From Gemmatimonadota bacterium (GTDB lineage Bacteria > Gemmatimonadota > Gemmatimonadetes > Gemmatimonadales > Gemmatimonadaceae), in the NCBI GenBank assembly GCA_016871915.1, contig VHBP01000001.1, forward strand, positions 50,790-114,789: a stretch of DNA of 64,000 bases, written 5' to 3'. A program made the translations under genes and the position numbers. This document shows, piece by piece, positions 36,480 to 45,816 of the stretch; positions within the stretch are counted from its first letter, which is position 1, and the number at the start of each line of letters is the position of its first letter. Below the pieces are notes generated by a model. It was not told the DNA's origin and made no database searches. It saw only the letters and a list, made by a program, of their open reading frames with translations.

Positions 36480-38102
36480 ATGATCACCTGGGGGCTCGCC
36501 GCACTGATCGGCGTCGTGTTGACCGGCGTGCTCTATCGCGGCGAGCTGTCCCGAGGCACCATCGCGCTCCCGATCCTCCGCTGGGTCGGCGTCACCGCGG
36601 TGGTGGCCGCGCTGGTCGACGCCCCGATCCGCCGCGCGGTCTCGCCCCGGCCGGTGGTCGCGCTCGACGTCTCGGCGAGCTGGATCGCCGGCAACGATGA
36701 CGTCGCTTGGCGCGCCGCGGGCGCCGTCGTCGATTCCCTCCTCGATGGCCACGCCGATGCGCTGCGCCTCTTCGGGGATTCGCTGCGCTCCGCGCCGATC
36801 CCCGATCAGCCGACGGATAATGGTTCTCGGATCCGACCGGTGGTGGAGTGGGCGCTGGCCACGGGGCGTCCGGTCCATGTGGTGACTGACGGGAGACTCG
36901 ACGATCCGGCGTGGGTCGCGCGACTCCCGATCGGCTCCACGGTGCATCGCGTCGATCGTCCCTCCCGCGCGACCGCGGTCCTCACGGCATTTGATGCCCC
37001 GGGAGCGGCCCCGGCCGGCGACACGATCCTCGCACAGGTGTCGGTCACCGCCGATGCACAGGGGGCACCCGCGCGGCAGCTCTCACTGGAGCGCGATGCG
37101 CAGGTGGTCGAGCGCCGCGCCCTCGAGGCGATGGGGCCGTATGAGACGCGCGTGGTCGCCGTGCCGGTCCCCCTCGGTGCCATGGAGGGAACGGTGCGAC
37201 TCACCGCGCGCCTCCTCGACGGGACCAACATCACCGATTCGATCACGGTCCCGATGCGCATCACGGGGGGCGCCGCCGCGGTCGTGATCTCGACCGCCCC
37301 CGATCAGGATGCGCGCTTCGCGGTCGCGGCCCTGCGCGCGGTGCGCCGCGGGCCGGTGCGCGCCTACTGGCAGGTGGCGAAAGGGGTCTGGCGGGTCGAT
37401 GGGACCCTCGCGCCGGTGGAGGAGAGTGTGATCCGGCGCGAGGCACAGGAGGCCTCGCTCCTCCTGCTGCACGGCGATACCGCCTTCCTTGGCGCGCCTG
37501 ACGCGCTTCGCACGGCCGGGCTCATCCTGATGAGTCCCCCGCCGCCTGGGGACGAGTACTACCCGGTGGCACCATCGTCGCCCTCCCCGCTCTCCGACGC
37601 GGTGAGTGGGCTCCCGTGGGACTCGCTCCCCCCGCTCGACGTGGCTTCGACGCGAGCGCGCGCCGATGAAACGACGGTGGTGGAGACTCGGCGTGGGCGC
37701 CGGTTCGAATCGCGCGCGGCGATCCGCGTCACGGAGCGCGACGCGATCGGGCAGCGGGTGGTGCGGATCCCGGCGGCTGGCTTCTGGCGATGGAAGTCCC
37801 GCGGCGGGCGCAGCGCCGAGTCGTACGACGCCCTCGTCGGGGCGCTGGTCGATTGGGCCGGTGCGGCGCCGGGTGCGGCGACCGATTCGGTTGGGGCGAC
37901 CGAGGCCACGGTGCGGGCGCGCGAGATGGCGCGACGGGCGGAGCAGCGCCCTCGGGCCCCGACGGTGTCGAGTGGTCCGGTGGGCACCGGTGAGGCGATG
38001 GGCCGTGCTCTCGGTGCGCGCGGGCGCTGGTGGCTCTTCGCCCTCGCCCTCGCGGCACTCTCGTTCGAGTGGATGCTCCGGCGTCGACGCGGGCTCCGCT
38101 GA
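36480..38102 (+). CDS. Membrane protein with VWA-like region, function unknown
   Basis: 540 residues with two N-terminal helices (about 4-18 and 32-46) and one near the C-terminus (about 517-534), so the bulk is periplasmic. After the second helix, ALDVSASW has the DxSxS spacing of a MIDAS site, and VVTDGRLD follows. Later there are Ig-like stretches and the phrase AGFWRWKSRGG. The layout resembles uncharacterised BatA- or glutamine-amidotransferase-like membrane proteins. It lies between a septal hydrolase and ftsY without obvious partners. Confidence 0.7.
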   Translation: MITWGLAALIGVVLTGVLYRGELSRGTIALPILRWVGVTAVVAALVDAPIRRAVSPRPVVALDVSASWIAGNDDVAWRAAGAVVDSLLDGHADALRLFGDSLRSAPIPDQPTDNGSRIRPVVEWALATGRPVHVVTDGRLDDPAWVARLPIGSTVHRVDRPSRATAVLTAFDAPGAAPAGDTILAQVSVTADAQGAPARQLSLERDAQVVERRALEAMGPYETRVVAVPVPLGAMEGTVRLTARLLDGTNITDSITVPMRITGGAAAVVISTAPDQDARFAVAALRAVRRGPVRAYWQVAKGVWRVDGTLAPVEESVIRREAQEASLLLLHGDTAFLGAPDALRTAGLILMSPPPPGDEYYPVAPSSPSPLSDAVSGLPWDSLPPLDVASTRARADETTVVETRRGRRFESRAAIRVTERDAIGQRVVRIPAAGFWRWKSRGGRSAESYDALVGALVDWAGAAPGAATDSVGATEATVRAREMARRAEQRPRAPTVSSGPVGTGEAMGRALGARGRWWLFALALAALSFEWMLRRRRGLR

Positions 38103-38105
38103 CGC

Positions 38106-38111
38106 TACGTT
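38106..38111 (+). promoter_or_regulatory. -10-like TACGTT 6 nt before ftsY start
   Basis: TACGTT, then TCACTC, then the ftsY ATG. Same geometry as at tilS, hpt, murC and asnS; it would drive ftsY-recG. Confidence 0.5.
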
Positions 38112-38117
38112 TCACTC

Positions 38118-39050
38118 ATGGCGTTCCTCTCGAGGCAGGCCGGCGACCTCCCCAAGAAGTCCCTCTGGCAGCGCATCAAGGCGATCGCGCTTACCGACGT
38201 GGCGGTGCTCGCGCGCGGGGGCGTCGACGAAGGCTCGCTCGAGCGGGTGGAGCAGATGCTCCTCGAGGCCGACTTCGGTGTCCCGGTGACACTGCGCCTG
38301 GTGGAGGCGATCCGAGCGCAGGCGAGCCGTGGGAAGATCAGGAGCGCGGACGAGTTCCTCGCCGCCCTCCGTGTGGAGATCGAGGGTGCGCTCCGTGCTG
38401 GCCGCCATGATCCCGCGCTGCATCTGCCGACCGAGCGCCCCGCCGTCATCCTCGTCCTCGGCGTGAACGGTGCGGGGAAGACGACCTTCATCGGCAAACT
38501 CGCCTCGCGCCTGCGGACCGAGGGGAAGCGCGTCCTCCTTGGCGCGGGCGACACCTTCCGCGCCGGTGCGATCGATCAGCTCAAGGTCTGGGCGGAGCGG
38601 ACCGGCGCCGAGTTCGTCGGGGGCGCACCCGGTGGCGATCCCGCCGCGGTGGCGTTCCAAGCGATCGATGCCGGCGTCGCGCGCGGCGTGGATGTGGTCG
38701 TCATCGACACTGCCGGACGTCTGCACACGAGTGGGGCGCTGATGGATGAGCTCAAGAAGGTGCAGCGCGTGGTGGAGAAGCGGCTCCCGGGCGCGCCGCA
38801 CGAGGCGCTCCTCGTGCTCGATGGGACCGTCGGACAGAACGCGGTGCAGCAGGCGAAGATCTTCTCCGCCGCGGTCCCCGTCACCGGGCTCGTGGTGACC
38901 AAGCTCGATGGTACGGCCCGTGGCGGGGTGGTGGTCGCGGTCCATGAGGCGATCGATGTCCCGGTGAAGTTCCTGGGGACGGGGGAACAGGCCGCCGATC
39001 TACAGCCCTTCGATGCGGCGACCTTCGCACGCGAGCTCCTCGAGGAGTGA
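38118..39050 (+). CDS. ftsY: Signal recognition particle receptor FtsY
   Basis: GTPase that docks SRP-ribosome complexes at the membrane. 310 residues, NG domain only, without the long acidic A domain of E. coli. G-motifs: GVNGAGKTTFIGKLA, DTFRAGAIDQL, DTAGRLH and TKLDGTARGG. Overlaps recG by 4 nt. Confidence 0.96.
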   Translation: MAFLSRQAGDLPKKSLWQRIKAIALTDVAVLARGGVDEGSLERVEQMLLEADFGVPVTLRLVEAIRAQASRGKIRSADEFLAALRVEIEGALRAGRHDPALHLPTERPAVILVLGVNGAGKTTFIGKLASRLRTEGKRVLLGAGDTFRAGAIDQLKVWAERTGAEFVGGAPGGDPAAVAFQAIDAGVARGVDVVVIDTAGRLHTSGALMDELKKVQRVVEKRLPGAPHEALLVLDGTVGQNAVQQAKIFSAAVPVTGLVVTKLDGTARGGVVVAVHEAIDVPVKFLGTGEQAADLQPFDAATFARELLEE

Positions 39051-41140
39051 GCCCCAGGCCACCGGTGCGCCTGACGCTCGAGACCCCGGTGACCTATCTG
39101 ACCGGGGTCGGCCCGCGGCGCGCCGAGCTCCTCAAGCGACTCAACATCTTCACGGCGGGGGATCTGCTCTGGCATATCCCGCATCGCTACGAGGATGCCA
39201 CCACGGTCCGGTCGATCAACTCGCTCCGCATCGGCGACGATGCGACGGTGATCGGGACGGTGATCAGCACGGGGATCCTTCCCACGAAGAAGGGACTGCG
39301 CGTCTTCCAGGCGGTGGTGCAGGATGCGTCCGGGTTGATCGAGGTTGCGTGGCCGGGGCAGCCCTGGCTCGATCGGCAGATCAAGAAGGAGGATGTGCTC
39401 CTGCTCAGTGGGCCGGTGCGCTTCTTCCATGGCCGCCAGTTGGCCCCCCGCGAGTTCGTGAACCTCGGCGCCGGCGCCGATGGCACGACGGGGGGGCGCG
39501 TGCTCTCGGTCTACGGCGCCACCGAGGGGCTTTCGGTCAAGGTGATCCGCGGGCTGATCGAGTCGCATCTCGATGCACTGCTCCCGTTGGTCGAGGAGTA
39601 TCTCCCCGCGCCGATGCTCACGGCGGCGGGGGTGCCAGCGCTCCGCGAAGCGCTGGCGGCGGTGCATCGGCCGGCCTCGGTGGCGGCGGCACTCGAGGGA
39701 CGATCACGGTTAGCCTTCGAGGAGCTCCTCTTCGTCCATCTCCTCCATCGCAAGGCTCGGCAACTCACCCGCAATGCCCGCGATGGGATCCGCTTCGTCA
39801 ACAAGAAGGCGCTCACGGCACGGTTCCGTGAGGTCCTCCCCTTCACGCTCACCAAGGCGCAGGTGCGGAGCATCCGGGAGATCGTCGCCGATATGTGCGA
39901 CGCGACGCGGATGCATCGTTTGCTGCAGGGCGATGTGGGGACGGGGAAGACCGTCGTCGCGCTCTTCGCCGCGTTGCTCGCGATGGAGAACGACCAGCAG
40001 GTGGCGTTCATGGCGCCGACCGAGCTACTCGCCGAACAGCATGCGCGGACGATCGATCGGCTCTTGGCGCCGCTGGGGATCGTCCCGGTGCTCCTGACCG
40101 GGAGCCGGAGCGCGGCCGAACGCCGGCTCGCCGCCACGCGCATGGAAGGGGGGGAGCCCTGCCTCGTGGTCGGCACCCACGCACTCGTCCAAGTGAAGAC
40201 AGCGTTCCGCGCGCTGGGGCTCGCGATCATCGACGAGCAGCACCGCTTCGGCGTGGATCAACGCCGCGCGCTGGCGGAGCGGGGGATGGGGCCGCAGAAG
40301 CCCGATGTCCTGCTCATGTCGGCGACCCCGATCCCACGCTCCCTCGCCCTCACGATGTACGGCGACCTTGACGTGAGTCTGCTCGATGAGCGGCCCCCGG
40401 GCCGGAAGCCGGTGACGACCGCGATGCGCCCCGAATCGGCGCGCGCCAAGGTGATGGCCTTCATCCGCGCGCAGGTCGAGGCGGGGCGGCAGGCGTATAT
40501 CGTCTACCCGCTGGTCGAGGAATCAGAGAAGATCGCCCTCACCGCCGCGACCACGGCCTGCGAGGAGTTGACGAGTGGTCCCCTCGCCGGCCTCCGGCTC
40601 GCCCTCCTGCACGGCCGGATGGCCGCCGACGAGAAGGACGAGGTGATGCGCCGGTTCCGCGATGGGGCGATCGATGTCCTGGTCGCGACCACGGTGATCG
40701 AGGTCGGGATCGACGTCCCCAACGCGACGGTGATGGTCGTCGAACATCCGGAGCGCTTCGGGCTCTCGCAACTGCACCAGCTCCGGGGGCGGGTCGGACG
40801 TGGGGCCGCCGAGTCGTTCTGCATCCTGCTGGGGGATGTGGGCGCGGAGGCGGCGGAGCGCCTGCAGGTGATCGTGCGGAGCGAGGATGGCTTCGAGATC
40901 GCCCGCGCCGACCTTGCCATCCGCGGGATGGGGGACCTCTTCGGGGAGCGGCAGAGCGGGGTCCCCACCTTCCGGATCGCCGACCCCCTCAAGGACGAGG
41001 CCCTGAGCGATGCGGCCCGGATCGCCGCCGACCGCCTGGTGGACGAGGACCCCGACCTGGCCCGCCCCGAGCATCGGCGCATCAAGCAGGTGCTCCGACG
41101 CGGCTACGGCCGCGCGTTGGAGCTCTTCCGCGTCGGGTGA
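39047..41140 (+). CDS. recG: ATP-dependent DNA helicase RecG
   Basis: Branch-migrating helicase that remodels stalled forks and Holliday junctions. 697 residues from a GTG start. N-terminal wedge/OB domain with YLTGVGPRRAELL; Walker A GDVGTGKT; DEQH box in IIDEQHRFGVDQR; motif III MSATPIPRSLALT; and the C-terminal HQLRGRVGRG. All domains complete. Confidence 0.96.
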   Translation: MSPRPPVRLTLETPVTYLTGVGPRRAELLKRLNIFTAGDLLWHIPHRYEDATTVRSINSLRIGDDATVIGTVISTGILPTKKGLRVFQAVVQDASGLIEVAWPGQPWLDRQIKKEDVLLLSGPVRFFHGRQLAPREFVNLGAGADGTTGGRVLSVYGATEGLSVKVIRGLIESHLDALLPLVEEYLPAPMLTAAGVPALREALAAVHRPASVAAALEGRSRLAFEELLFVHLLHRKARQLTRNARDGIRFVNKKALTARFREVLPFTLTKAQVRSIREIVADMCDATRMHRLLQGDVGTGKTVVALFAALLAMENDQQVAFMAPTELLAEQHARTIDRLLAPLGIVPVLLTGSRSAAERRLAATRMEGGEPCLVVGTHALVQVKTAFRALGLAIIDEQHRFGVDQRRALAERGMGPQKPDVLLMSATPIPRSLALTMYGDLDVSLLDERPPGRKPVTTAMRPESARAKVMAFIRAQVEAGRQAYIVYPLVEESEKIALTAATTACEELTSGPLAGLRLALLHGRMAADEKDEVMRRFRDGAIDVLVATTVIEVGIDVPNATVMVVEHPERFGLSQLHQLRGRVGRGAAESFCILLGDVGAEAAERLQVIVRSEDGFEIARADLAIRGMGDLFGERQSGVPTFRIADPLKDEALSDAARIAADRLVDEDPDLARPEHRRIKQVLRRGYGRALELFRVG

Positions 41141-41147
41141 TCCCCCC

Positions 41148-41153
41148 TAGTTT
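41148..41153 (+). promoter_or_regulatory. -10-like TAGTTT 6 nt before asnS start
   Basis: TAGTTT, then TGAGGG, then the asnS ATG. The purine-rich GAGGG directly before the ATG is too close for a standard ribosome binding site, so a leaderless reading is favoured. Confidence 0.5.
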
Positions 41154-41159
41154 TGAGGG

Positions 41160-42467
41160 ATGTCCAGCACCGAGCCCGTGATTCGCATCGCCGACCTCCC
41201 CGACCGTGTCGGGCAGACCGTCACCGTCCGAGGGTGGGTCACCCATCTCCGCTCCTCCGGCAAGATCGCCTTCATCGTGCTGCGCGATGGCACGGGGCTC
41301 CTGCAGTGCGTCGTCGTGAAGAAGGAGGTCGATGAGGCCTCATGGGAGACCTTTGGCACCCTGACGCTCGAGACCTCGATCACCGTCACCGGTGCGGTGC
41401 GCGCCGATGCACGCCAGGTCGGCGGGGTCGAGCTGGGGGTCACCACACTGTCGGTAATCGGCGCTAGCCCGCTCGACTATCCGATCCAGCCCAAGGAACA
41501 CGGCGTCGACTTCCTCCTCGATCATCGCCACTTCTGGCTGCGCACGCCGCGGCAAGTCGCGATCATGCGCATCCGCAACGAGATCGAGCAGGGGATCCAC
41601 GACTTCTTCTACGAGCGCGGCTTCCTCCGCGTCGACACGCCCATCCTCACCGCCGCGATCGGTGAGCGGAGCGGGCTCTTCAGTACCGAGTACTTCGACG
41701 AGGGGAACGCCTACCTCGCGCAGACGGGGCAGCTCTACGGCGAGGCGGCCGCTGCCGCCTTCGGGAAGATCTACACCTTCGGGCCGACCTTCCGCGCGGA
41801 GAAGTCCAAGACGCGGCGCCATCTGACCGAGTTCTGGATGATCGAGCCCGAGGTCGCCTTCAACGACACGCATGCGAACATGCAGCTGCAGGAGGACTTC
41901 GTCTCCTTCCTCGTGCAGCGCGTGGTGGAGCGTCGTCGGGCGGAGCTCGCCGAACTCGAGCGCGACGTGACCAAGCTTGAGAGGATCCGTGGTCCCTTCC
42001 CGCGCATCGACTACACCGACGCCGTCGCCACCCTGCAGAAGAAGGGGAGCGCGGTGCAGTGGGGGGAGGATCTGGGCGCCGAGGACGAGGCGCTCCTCGT
42101 GGAGGACTACGAGACCCCGATCTTCATCTGCAACTACCCCAAGGAAGCGAAGGCCTTCTACATGAAGGAGAACCCCGCCGATCCGCGTACCGTCCTCTGC
42201 GATGACATGCTCGCGCCGGAGGGGTATGGCGAGATCATCGGTGGTTCGCAGCGCGAGGACGACTACGACAAGCTCCTCCATCGCATCCAGGAGGAGGGGC
42301 TCCCTCTCGACGCGTACGGCTGGTATCTCGATCTCCGCAAGTACGGGACCTTCGTGCACTCGGGCTTCGGACTCGGCTTGGAGCGCACCGTCGCCTGGAT
42401 CTGCGGCACGCCGCACATCCGCGAGTGCATTCCCTTCCCTCGGATGATGCACCGGCTCCGCCCGTGA
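41160..42467 (+). CDS. asnS: Asparaginyl-tRNA synthetase
   Basis: Class IIb synthetase, 435 residues. N-terminal OB-fold anticodon-binding domain with VTVRGWVTHLRSSGK, then the catalytic core with motif 2 FRAEKSKTRRHLTEFWMIEPE and motif 3 GFGLGLERTVAWICG. The FRAEKSKTRRHLTEFW form separates it from AspRS (FRDE). Own asnS means Asn-tRNA need not rely on transamidation. Confidence 0.95.
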   Translation: MSSTEPVIRIADLPDRVGQTVTVRGWVTHLRSSGKIAFIVLRDGTGLLQCVVVKKEVDEASWETFGTLTLETSITVTGAVRADARQVGGVELGVTTLSVIGASPLDYPIQPKEHGVDFLLDHRHFWLRTPRQVAIMRIRNEIEQGIHDFFYERGFLRVDTPILTAAIGERSGLFSTEYFDEGNAYLAQTGQLYGEAAAAAFGKIYTFGPTFRAEKSKTRRHLTEFWMIEPEVAFNDTHANMQLQEDFVSFLVQRVVERRRAELAELERDVTKLERIRGPFPRIDYTDAVATLQKKGSAVQWGEDLGAEDEALLVEDYETPIFICNYPKEAKAFYMKENPADPRTVLCDDMLAPEGYGEIIGGSQREDDYDKLLHRIQEEGLPLDAYGWYLDLRKYGTFVHSGFGLGLERTVAWICGTPHIRECIPFPRMMHRLRP

Positions 42468-43414
42468 TGCATCGCAACGCGGGCCAACCCCTCGACCTCG
42501 AGCGGGTGCGGGCGATCCGCGTGAATCGGAGCGCCGCCGAGCGCCGTGCCGCGACGATCCCAACGCGGCGCACCGTGAAGAAGGAGTGGCAGGCCGCCTG
42601 GTTGCTTAAGGCGATCACGCTGATGGATCTCACCACACTCTCTGGCGATGACACCGCCGGGAACGTGACGCGGCTCTGCGCCAAGGCGCTGCGCCCCGTC
42701 CGCGATGACATCCTCACTGCCCTTGGCGCCGAGCCACTCGGGATTACCGTCGGGGCGGTCTGTGTCTATCACCGCTGGGTCGAGACCGCGGTACGCGCCC
42801 TCGAGGGGAGCGGGATCCCCGTCGCGGCGGTTTCGACGGGCTTTCCGGCCGGCCTCTCGCCCTTTGAGACTCGACTCGCCGAGATCCGCGCTTCTGTCGC
42901 CGCCGGCGCTCACGAGATCGATATCGTGATCACGCGGGCTCATGTGCTCACCGGTGAATGGACCGCGCTCTACGACGAGGTCCGCGCCTTTCGCGAGGCC
43001 TGTGGCAACGCGCATCTCAAGGCGATCCTCGCCACCGGCGAGCTCGCGACCCTCACCAACGTCGCGCGCGCGAGCTGGGTGGCGATGCAGGCGGGGGCCG
43101 ACTTCATCAAGACGAGCACGGGGAAGGAGGGGGTGAACGCGACCCTCCCCGTCTCGCTCGTGATGGCGCGCCGGATCCGCGAGTACCATGAGGCGACCGG
43201 CTTCCAGGTGGGATACAAGCCCGCCGGCGGGATCCGCGCCGCCAAGCCGGCGCTCGACTATCTCCTCCTCATGAAGGAGGAATTGGGCGTGCGCTGGTTG
43301 CAGCCCGATCTCTTCCGCTTCGGGGCCTCGGGGCTCCTCACCGATATCGAGCGTCAGCTCGAACATCACGTCACCGGGCGCTACGCAGCGGCCCATCGCC
43401 AGCCGATGCCATGA
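42467..43414 (+). CDS. deoC: Deoxyribose-phosphate aldolase
   Basis: Splits 2-deoxyribose 5-phosphate into glyceraldehyde 3-phosphate and acetaldehyde. 315 residues from the ATG on the last base of the asnS stop, longer than the classic 220-260 and of the type with an N-terminal extension. The Schiff-base lysine is in ADFIKTSTGK (Lys215) and the second catalytic lysine in YKPAGGIR (Lys251). Overlaps the aldehyde dehydrogenase gene by 4 nt, which could remove the acetaldehyde product. Confidence 0.94.
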   Translation: MHRNAGQPLDLERVRAIRVNRSAAERRAATIPTRRTVKKEWQAAWLLKAITLMDLTTLSGDDTAGNVTRLCAKALRPVRDDILTALGAEPLGITVGAVCVYHRWVETAVRALEGSGIPVAAVSTGFPAGLSPFETRLAEIRASVAAGAHEIDIVITRAHVLTGEWTALYDEVRAFREACGNAHLKAILATGELATLTNVARASWVAMQAGADFIKTSTGKEGVNATLPVSLVMARRIREYHEATGFQVGYKPAGGIRAAKPALDYLLLMKEELGVRWLQPDLFRFGASGLLTDIERQLEHHVTGRYAAAHRQPMP

Positions 43415-45816
43415 CTCGCGTCGCCGAACTCTTCCAGTCGATGGATCTCGGGCCCGCTCCGGAGAGCGACGCTGAGGCGCGCGCCTGGCTCGCCGCGCAT
43501 GATGCGACCTTCGGGCACTTCATAGCCGGGAAGTGGACCAAGCCGGGGAAGACCTTCCCGGTGATCGATCCGAGCACCAACGCCCCGCTCGCGAGGGTCA
43601 CGCAAGGGACTGCCGCCGACGTCGAGGTCGCGGTGAAGGCGGCGCGTGGCGCCTTCGGGAAGTGGGCCAAGCTCACCCCGCATCAGCGGGCGCGGCATCT
43701 CTACGCGCTCGCCCGCATGGTGCAGAAGCATGCGCGGCTCTTCGCGGTACTCGAGTCGATGGACAACGGGAAGCCGATCCGCGAGACGCGCGATCTCGAT
43801 ATCCCGCTCGTGGCGCGTCACTTCTATTACCATGCGGGATGGGCGCAGCTCCTCCCGTCCGAATTCCCGGGCTATGGCCCAGTGGGAGTGGTGGGGCAGA
43901 TCATCCCCTGGAACTTCCCCTTGCTCATGTTGGCGTGGAAGGTCGCGCCGGCGCTCGCGGCGGGGAACACCGTGGTCTTGAAGCCGGCGGAGTTCACCCC
44001 GCTCTCTGCGCTCCTCTTCGCCGAACTCGCGGCGCAGGCGGGGCTCCCGGCCGGCGTGCTGAACATCGTGACTGGGGATGGCGCGACTGGCGCGGCGCTC
44101 GTCTTACACCCTGGTGTCGACAAGATCGCCTTCACCGGCTCGACCGAGGTGGGGAAGATCATTCGTAAGGCGACGGCGGGATCCGGGAAGAAGCTCTCGC
44201 TCGAACTCGGTGGGAAGTCGCCGTTCATCGTGTACGAGGATGCCGATCTCGACGCCGTGGTCGAGGGCGTGGTCGATGCGATCTGGTTCAATCAGGGGCA
44301 GGTCTGCTGCGCCGGGTCACGCCTCCTCGTACAGGAGGGGATCCACGATCGTCTGATCGCGAAGTTACGCGCGCGCATGGAGACCCTGCGCGTTGGACGT
44401 CCCCTCGATAAGGGGATCGATATGGGGGCAATCGTCGCGCCGGAGCAGTTGGAGCGGATCCGTGCGCTCTGTGCGCAGGGCGAGGCCGAGGGGGCGACGC
44501 GCTACCAGGCGACCGGCGCGGTGCCGAGCACCGGCTGCTTCTTCCCGCCGACCCTCTTCACGAATGTCTCGCCGGCGAGCACGATCGCGCAGGTCGAGAT
44601 CTTCGGTCCGGTGATGGTCGCGATGACCTTCCGCACCCCGGAGGAGTCGGTCGCACTCGCCAACAATACGGTGTATGGACTCGCGGCGAGTCTCTGGACG
44701 GAGAACATCAATCTCGCGCTCGACATCGCGCCTAAGCTCAAGGCGGGCGTGGTCTGGGTGAATGCGACGAATCTCTTCGATGCCGCGGCTGGGTTCGGCG
44801 GGTATCGCGAGAGCGGCTTTGGTCGCGAAGGCGGGAAGGAGGGGATGTGGGAGTACCTCCTCCCTGAGGGCGCCACGCGGGCCTCCGAGGCCGCGGTCCG
44901 CCGCGCGCGTCAGGAGAAGAGGGCCGCCGCACGTGCCCCCGAGACGCCGCGTGGGCCGGTCCTGAGCCCGATCGAACAGGTCGATCGCACCGCGAAGCTC
45001 TTCATCGGCGGGAAGCAGGCGCGTCCCGACTCCGGCTACTCGCGTGCGATCCTCGACCTCAAGGGGCGAATCGTCGGCGAGGCGGGTGAGGGCAATCGCA
45101 AGGACCTCCGCAACGCCGTCGAGGCGGCGCACGCGGCGGCCAAGGGATGGGCGACCTCCACTGGGCATCTGCGCGCGCAGATCCTCTACTACCTCGGGGA
45201 GAACCTGAGCGCGCGCACCAACGAGTTCGTGGCGCGGCTTCGCGCGATGACCGGTGCCAGTGGGCGCGAGGCGAAGCGCGAGGTGGAGCAGAGCATCGAG
45301 GCCTGCTTCGCGTATGCCGCGTGGGCCGACAAGTGGGATGGCGCGGTGCATCAGGTCCCCTTTCGCGGCGTCGCCATCGCGATGCAGGAGCCGATCGGGG
45401 TGGTCGGTGTTGTCGCGCCGAACGAAGCGCCGCTGCTGGGCTTCGTCTCGATGGTCGCGCCCCTCATCGCGACGGGGAACACCGTCGTCGCGATCCCGAG
45501 CGAGGCGCATCCCCTCGCTGCGACCGACCTCTACACCGTCTTCGAGAGTTCCGATCTCCCTGGCGGCGTGGTCAACATCGTCACCGGAGCGAGCGAGTCG
45601 CTCGGGAAGGTGCTCGCCGAGCACGACGATGTGGAGGCGCTCTGGTTCATGGGCACGGAGGCCGGGCGGCGCACGATGGAGCTCGCCTCGGCGGGGAACA
45701 TGAAGCGGACCTTCTGTCGGCTCACCTCGCGTGATGCGTCGGTGCCCGACGATATGCGGGCGCTGCTGCGCGAGGCGACACAGGTCAAGAACATCTGGGT
45801 CCCGTACGGCGCCTAG
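43411..45816 (+). CDS. ALDH16-type aldehyde dehydrogenase with second ALDH-like domain
   Basis: 801 residues. Residues about 10-480 form a full aldehyde dehydrogenase with IIPWNFPLLM, KPAEFTPLS, the base in SLELGGKSP (Glu265) and the nucleophile in NQGQVCCAGS (Cys299). A basic linker (about 490-520) leads to a second domain that matches only the NAD-binding half (KLFIGGKQARP, EPIGVVGVVAPNEAPL) and has no catalytic cysteine. Length and layout match ALDH16. Coupled to deoC, it probably oxidises acetaldehyde to acetate. Stop overlaps the mazG stop tail to tail. Confidence 0.88.
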   Translation: MTRVAELFQSMDLGPAPESDAEARAWLAAHDATFGHFIAGKWTKPGKTFPVIDPSTNAPLARVTQGTAADVEVAVKAARGAFGKWAKLTPHQRARHLYALARMVQKHARLFAVLESMDNGKPIRETRDLDIPLVARHFYYHAGWAQLLPSEFPGYGPVGVVGQIIPWNFPLLMLAWKVAPALAAGNTVVLKPAEFTPLSALLFAELAAQAGLPAGVLNIVTGDGATGAALVLHPGVDKIAFTGSTEVGKIIRKATAGSGKKLSLELGGKSPFIVYEDADLDAVVEGVVDAIWFNQGQVCCAGSRLLVQEGIHDRLIAKLRARMETLRVGRPLDKGIDMGAIVAPEQLERIRALCAQGEAEGATRYQATGAVPSTGCFFPPTLFTNVSPASTIAQVEIFGPVMVAMTFRTPEESVALANNTVYGLAASLWTENINLALDIAPKLKAGVVWVNATNLFDAAAGFGGYRESGFGREGGKEGMWEYLLPEGATRASEAAVRRARQEKRAAARAPETPRGPVLSPIEQVDRTAKLFIGGKQARPDSGYSRAILDLKGRIVGEAGEGNRKDLRNAVEAAHAAAKGWATSTGHLRAQILYYLGENLSARTNEFVARLRAMTGASGREAKREVEQSIEACFAYAAWADKWDGAVHQVPFRGVAIAMQEPIGVVGVVAPNEAPLLGFVSMVAPLIATGNTVVAIPSEAHPLAATDLYTVFESSDLPGGVVNIVTGASESLGKVLAEHDDVEALWFMGTEAGRRTMELASAGNMKRTFCRLTSRDASVPDDMRALLREATQVKNIWVPYGA

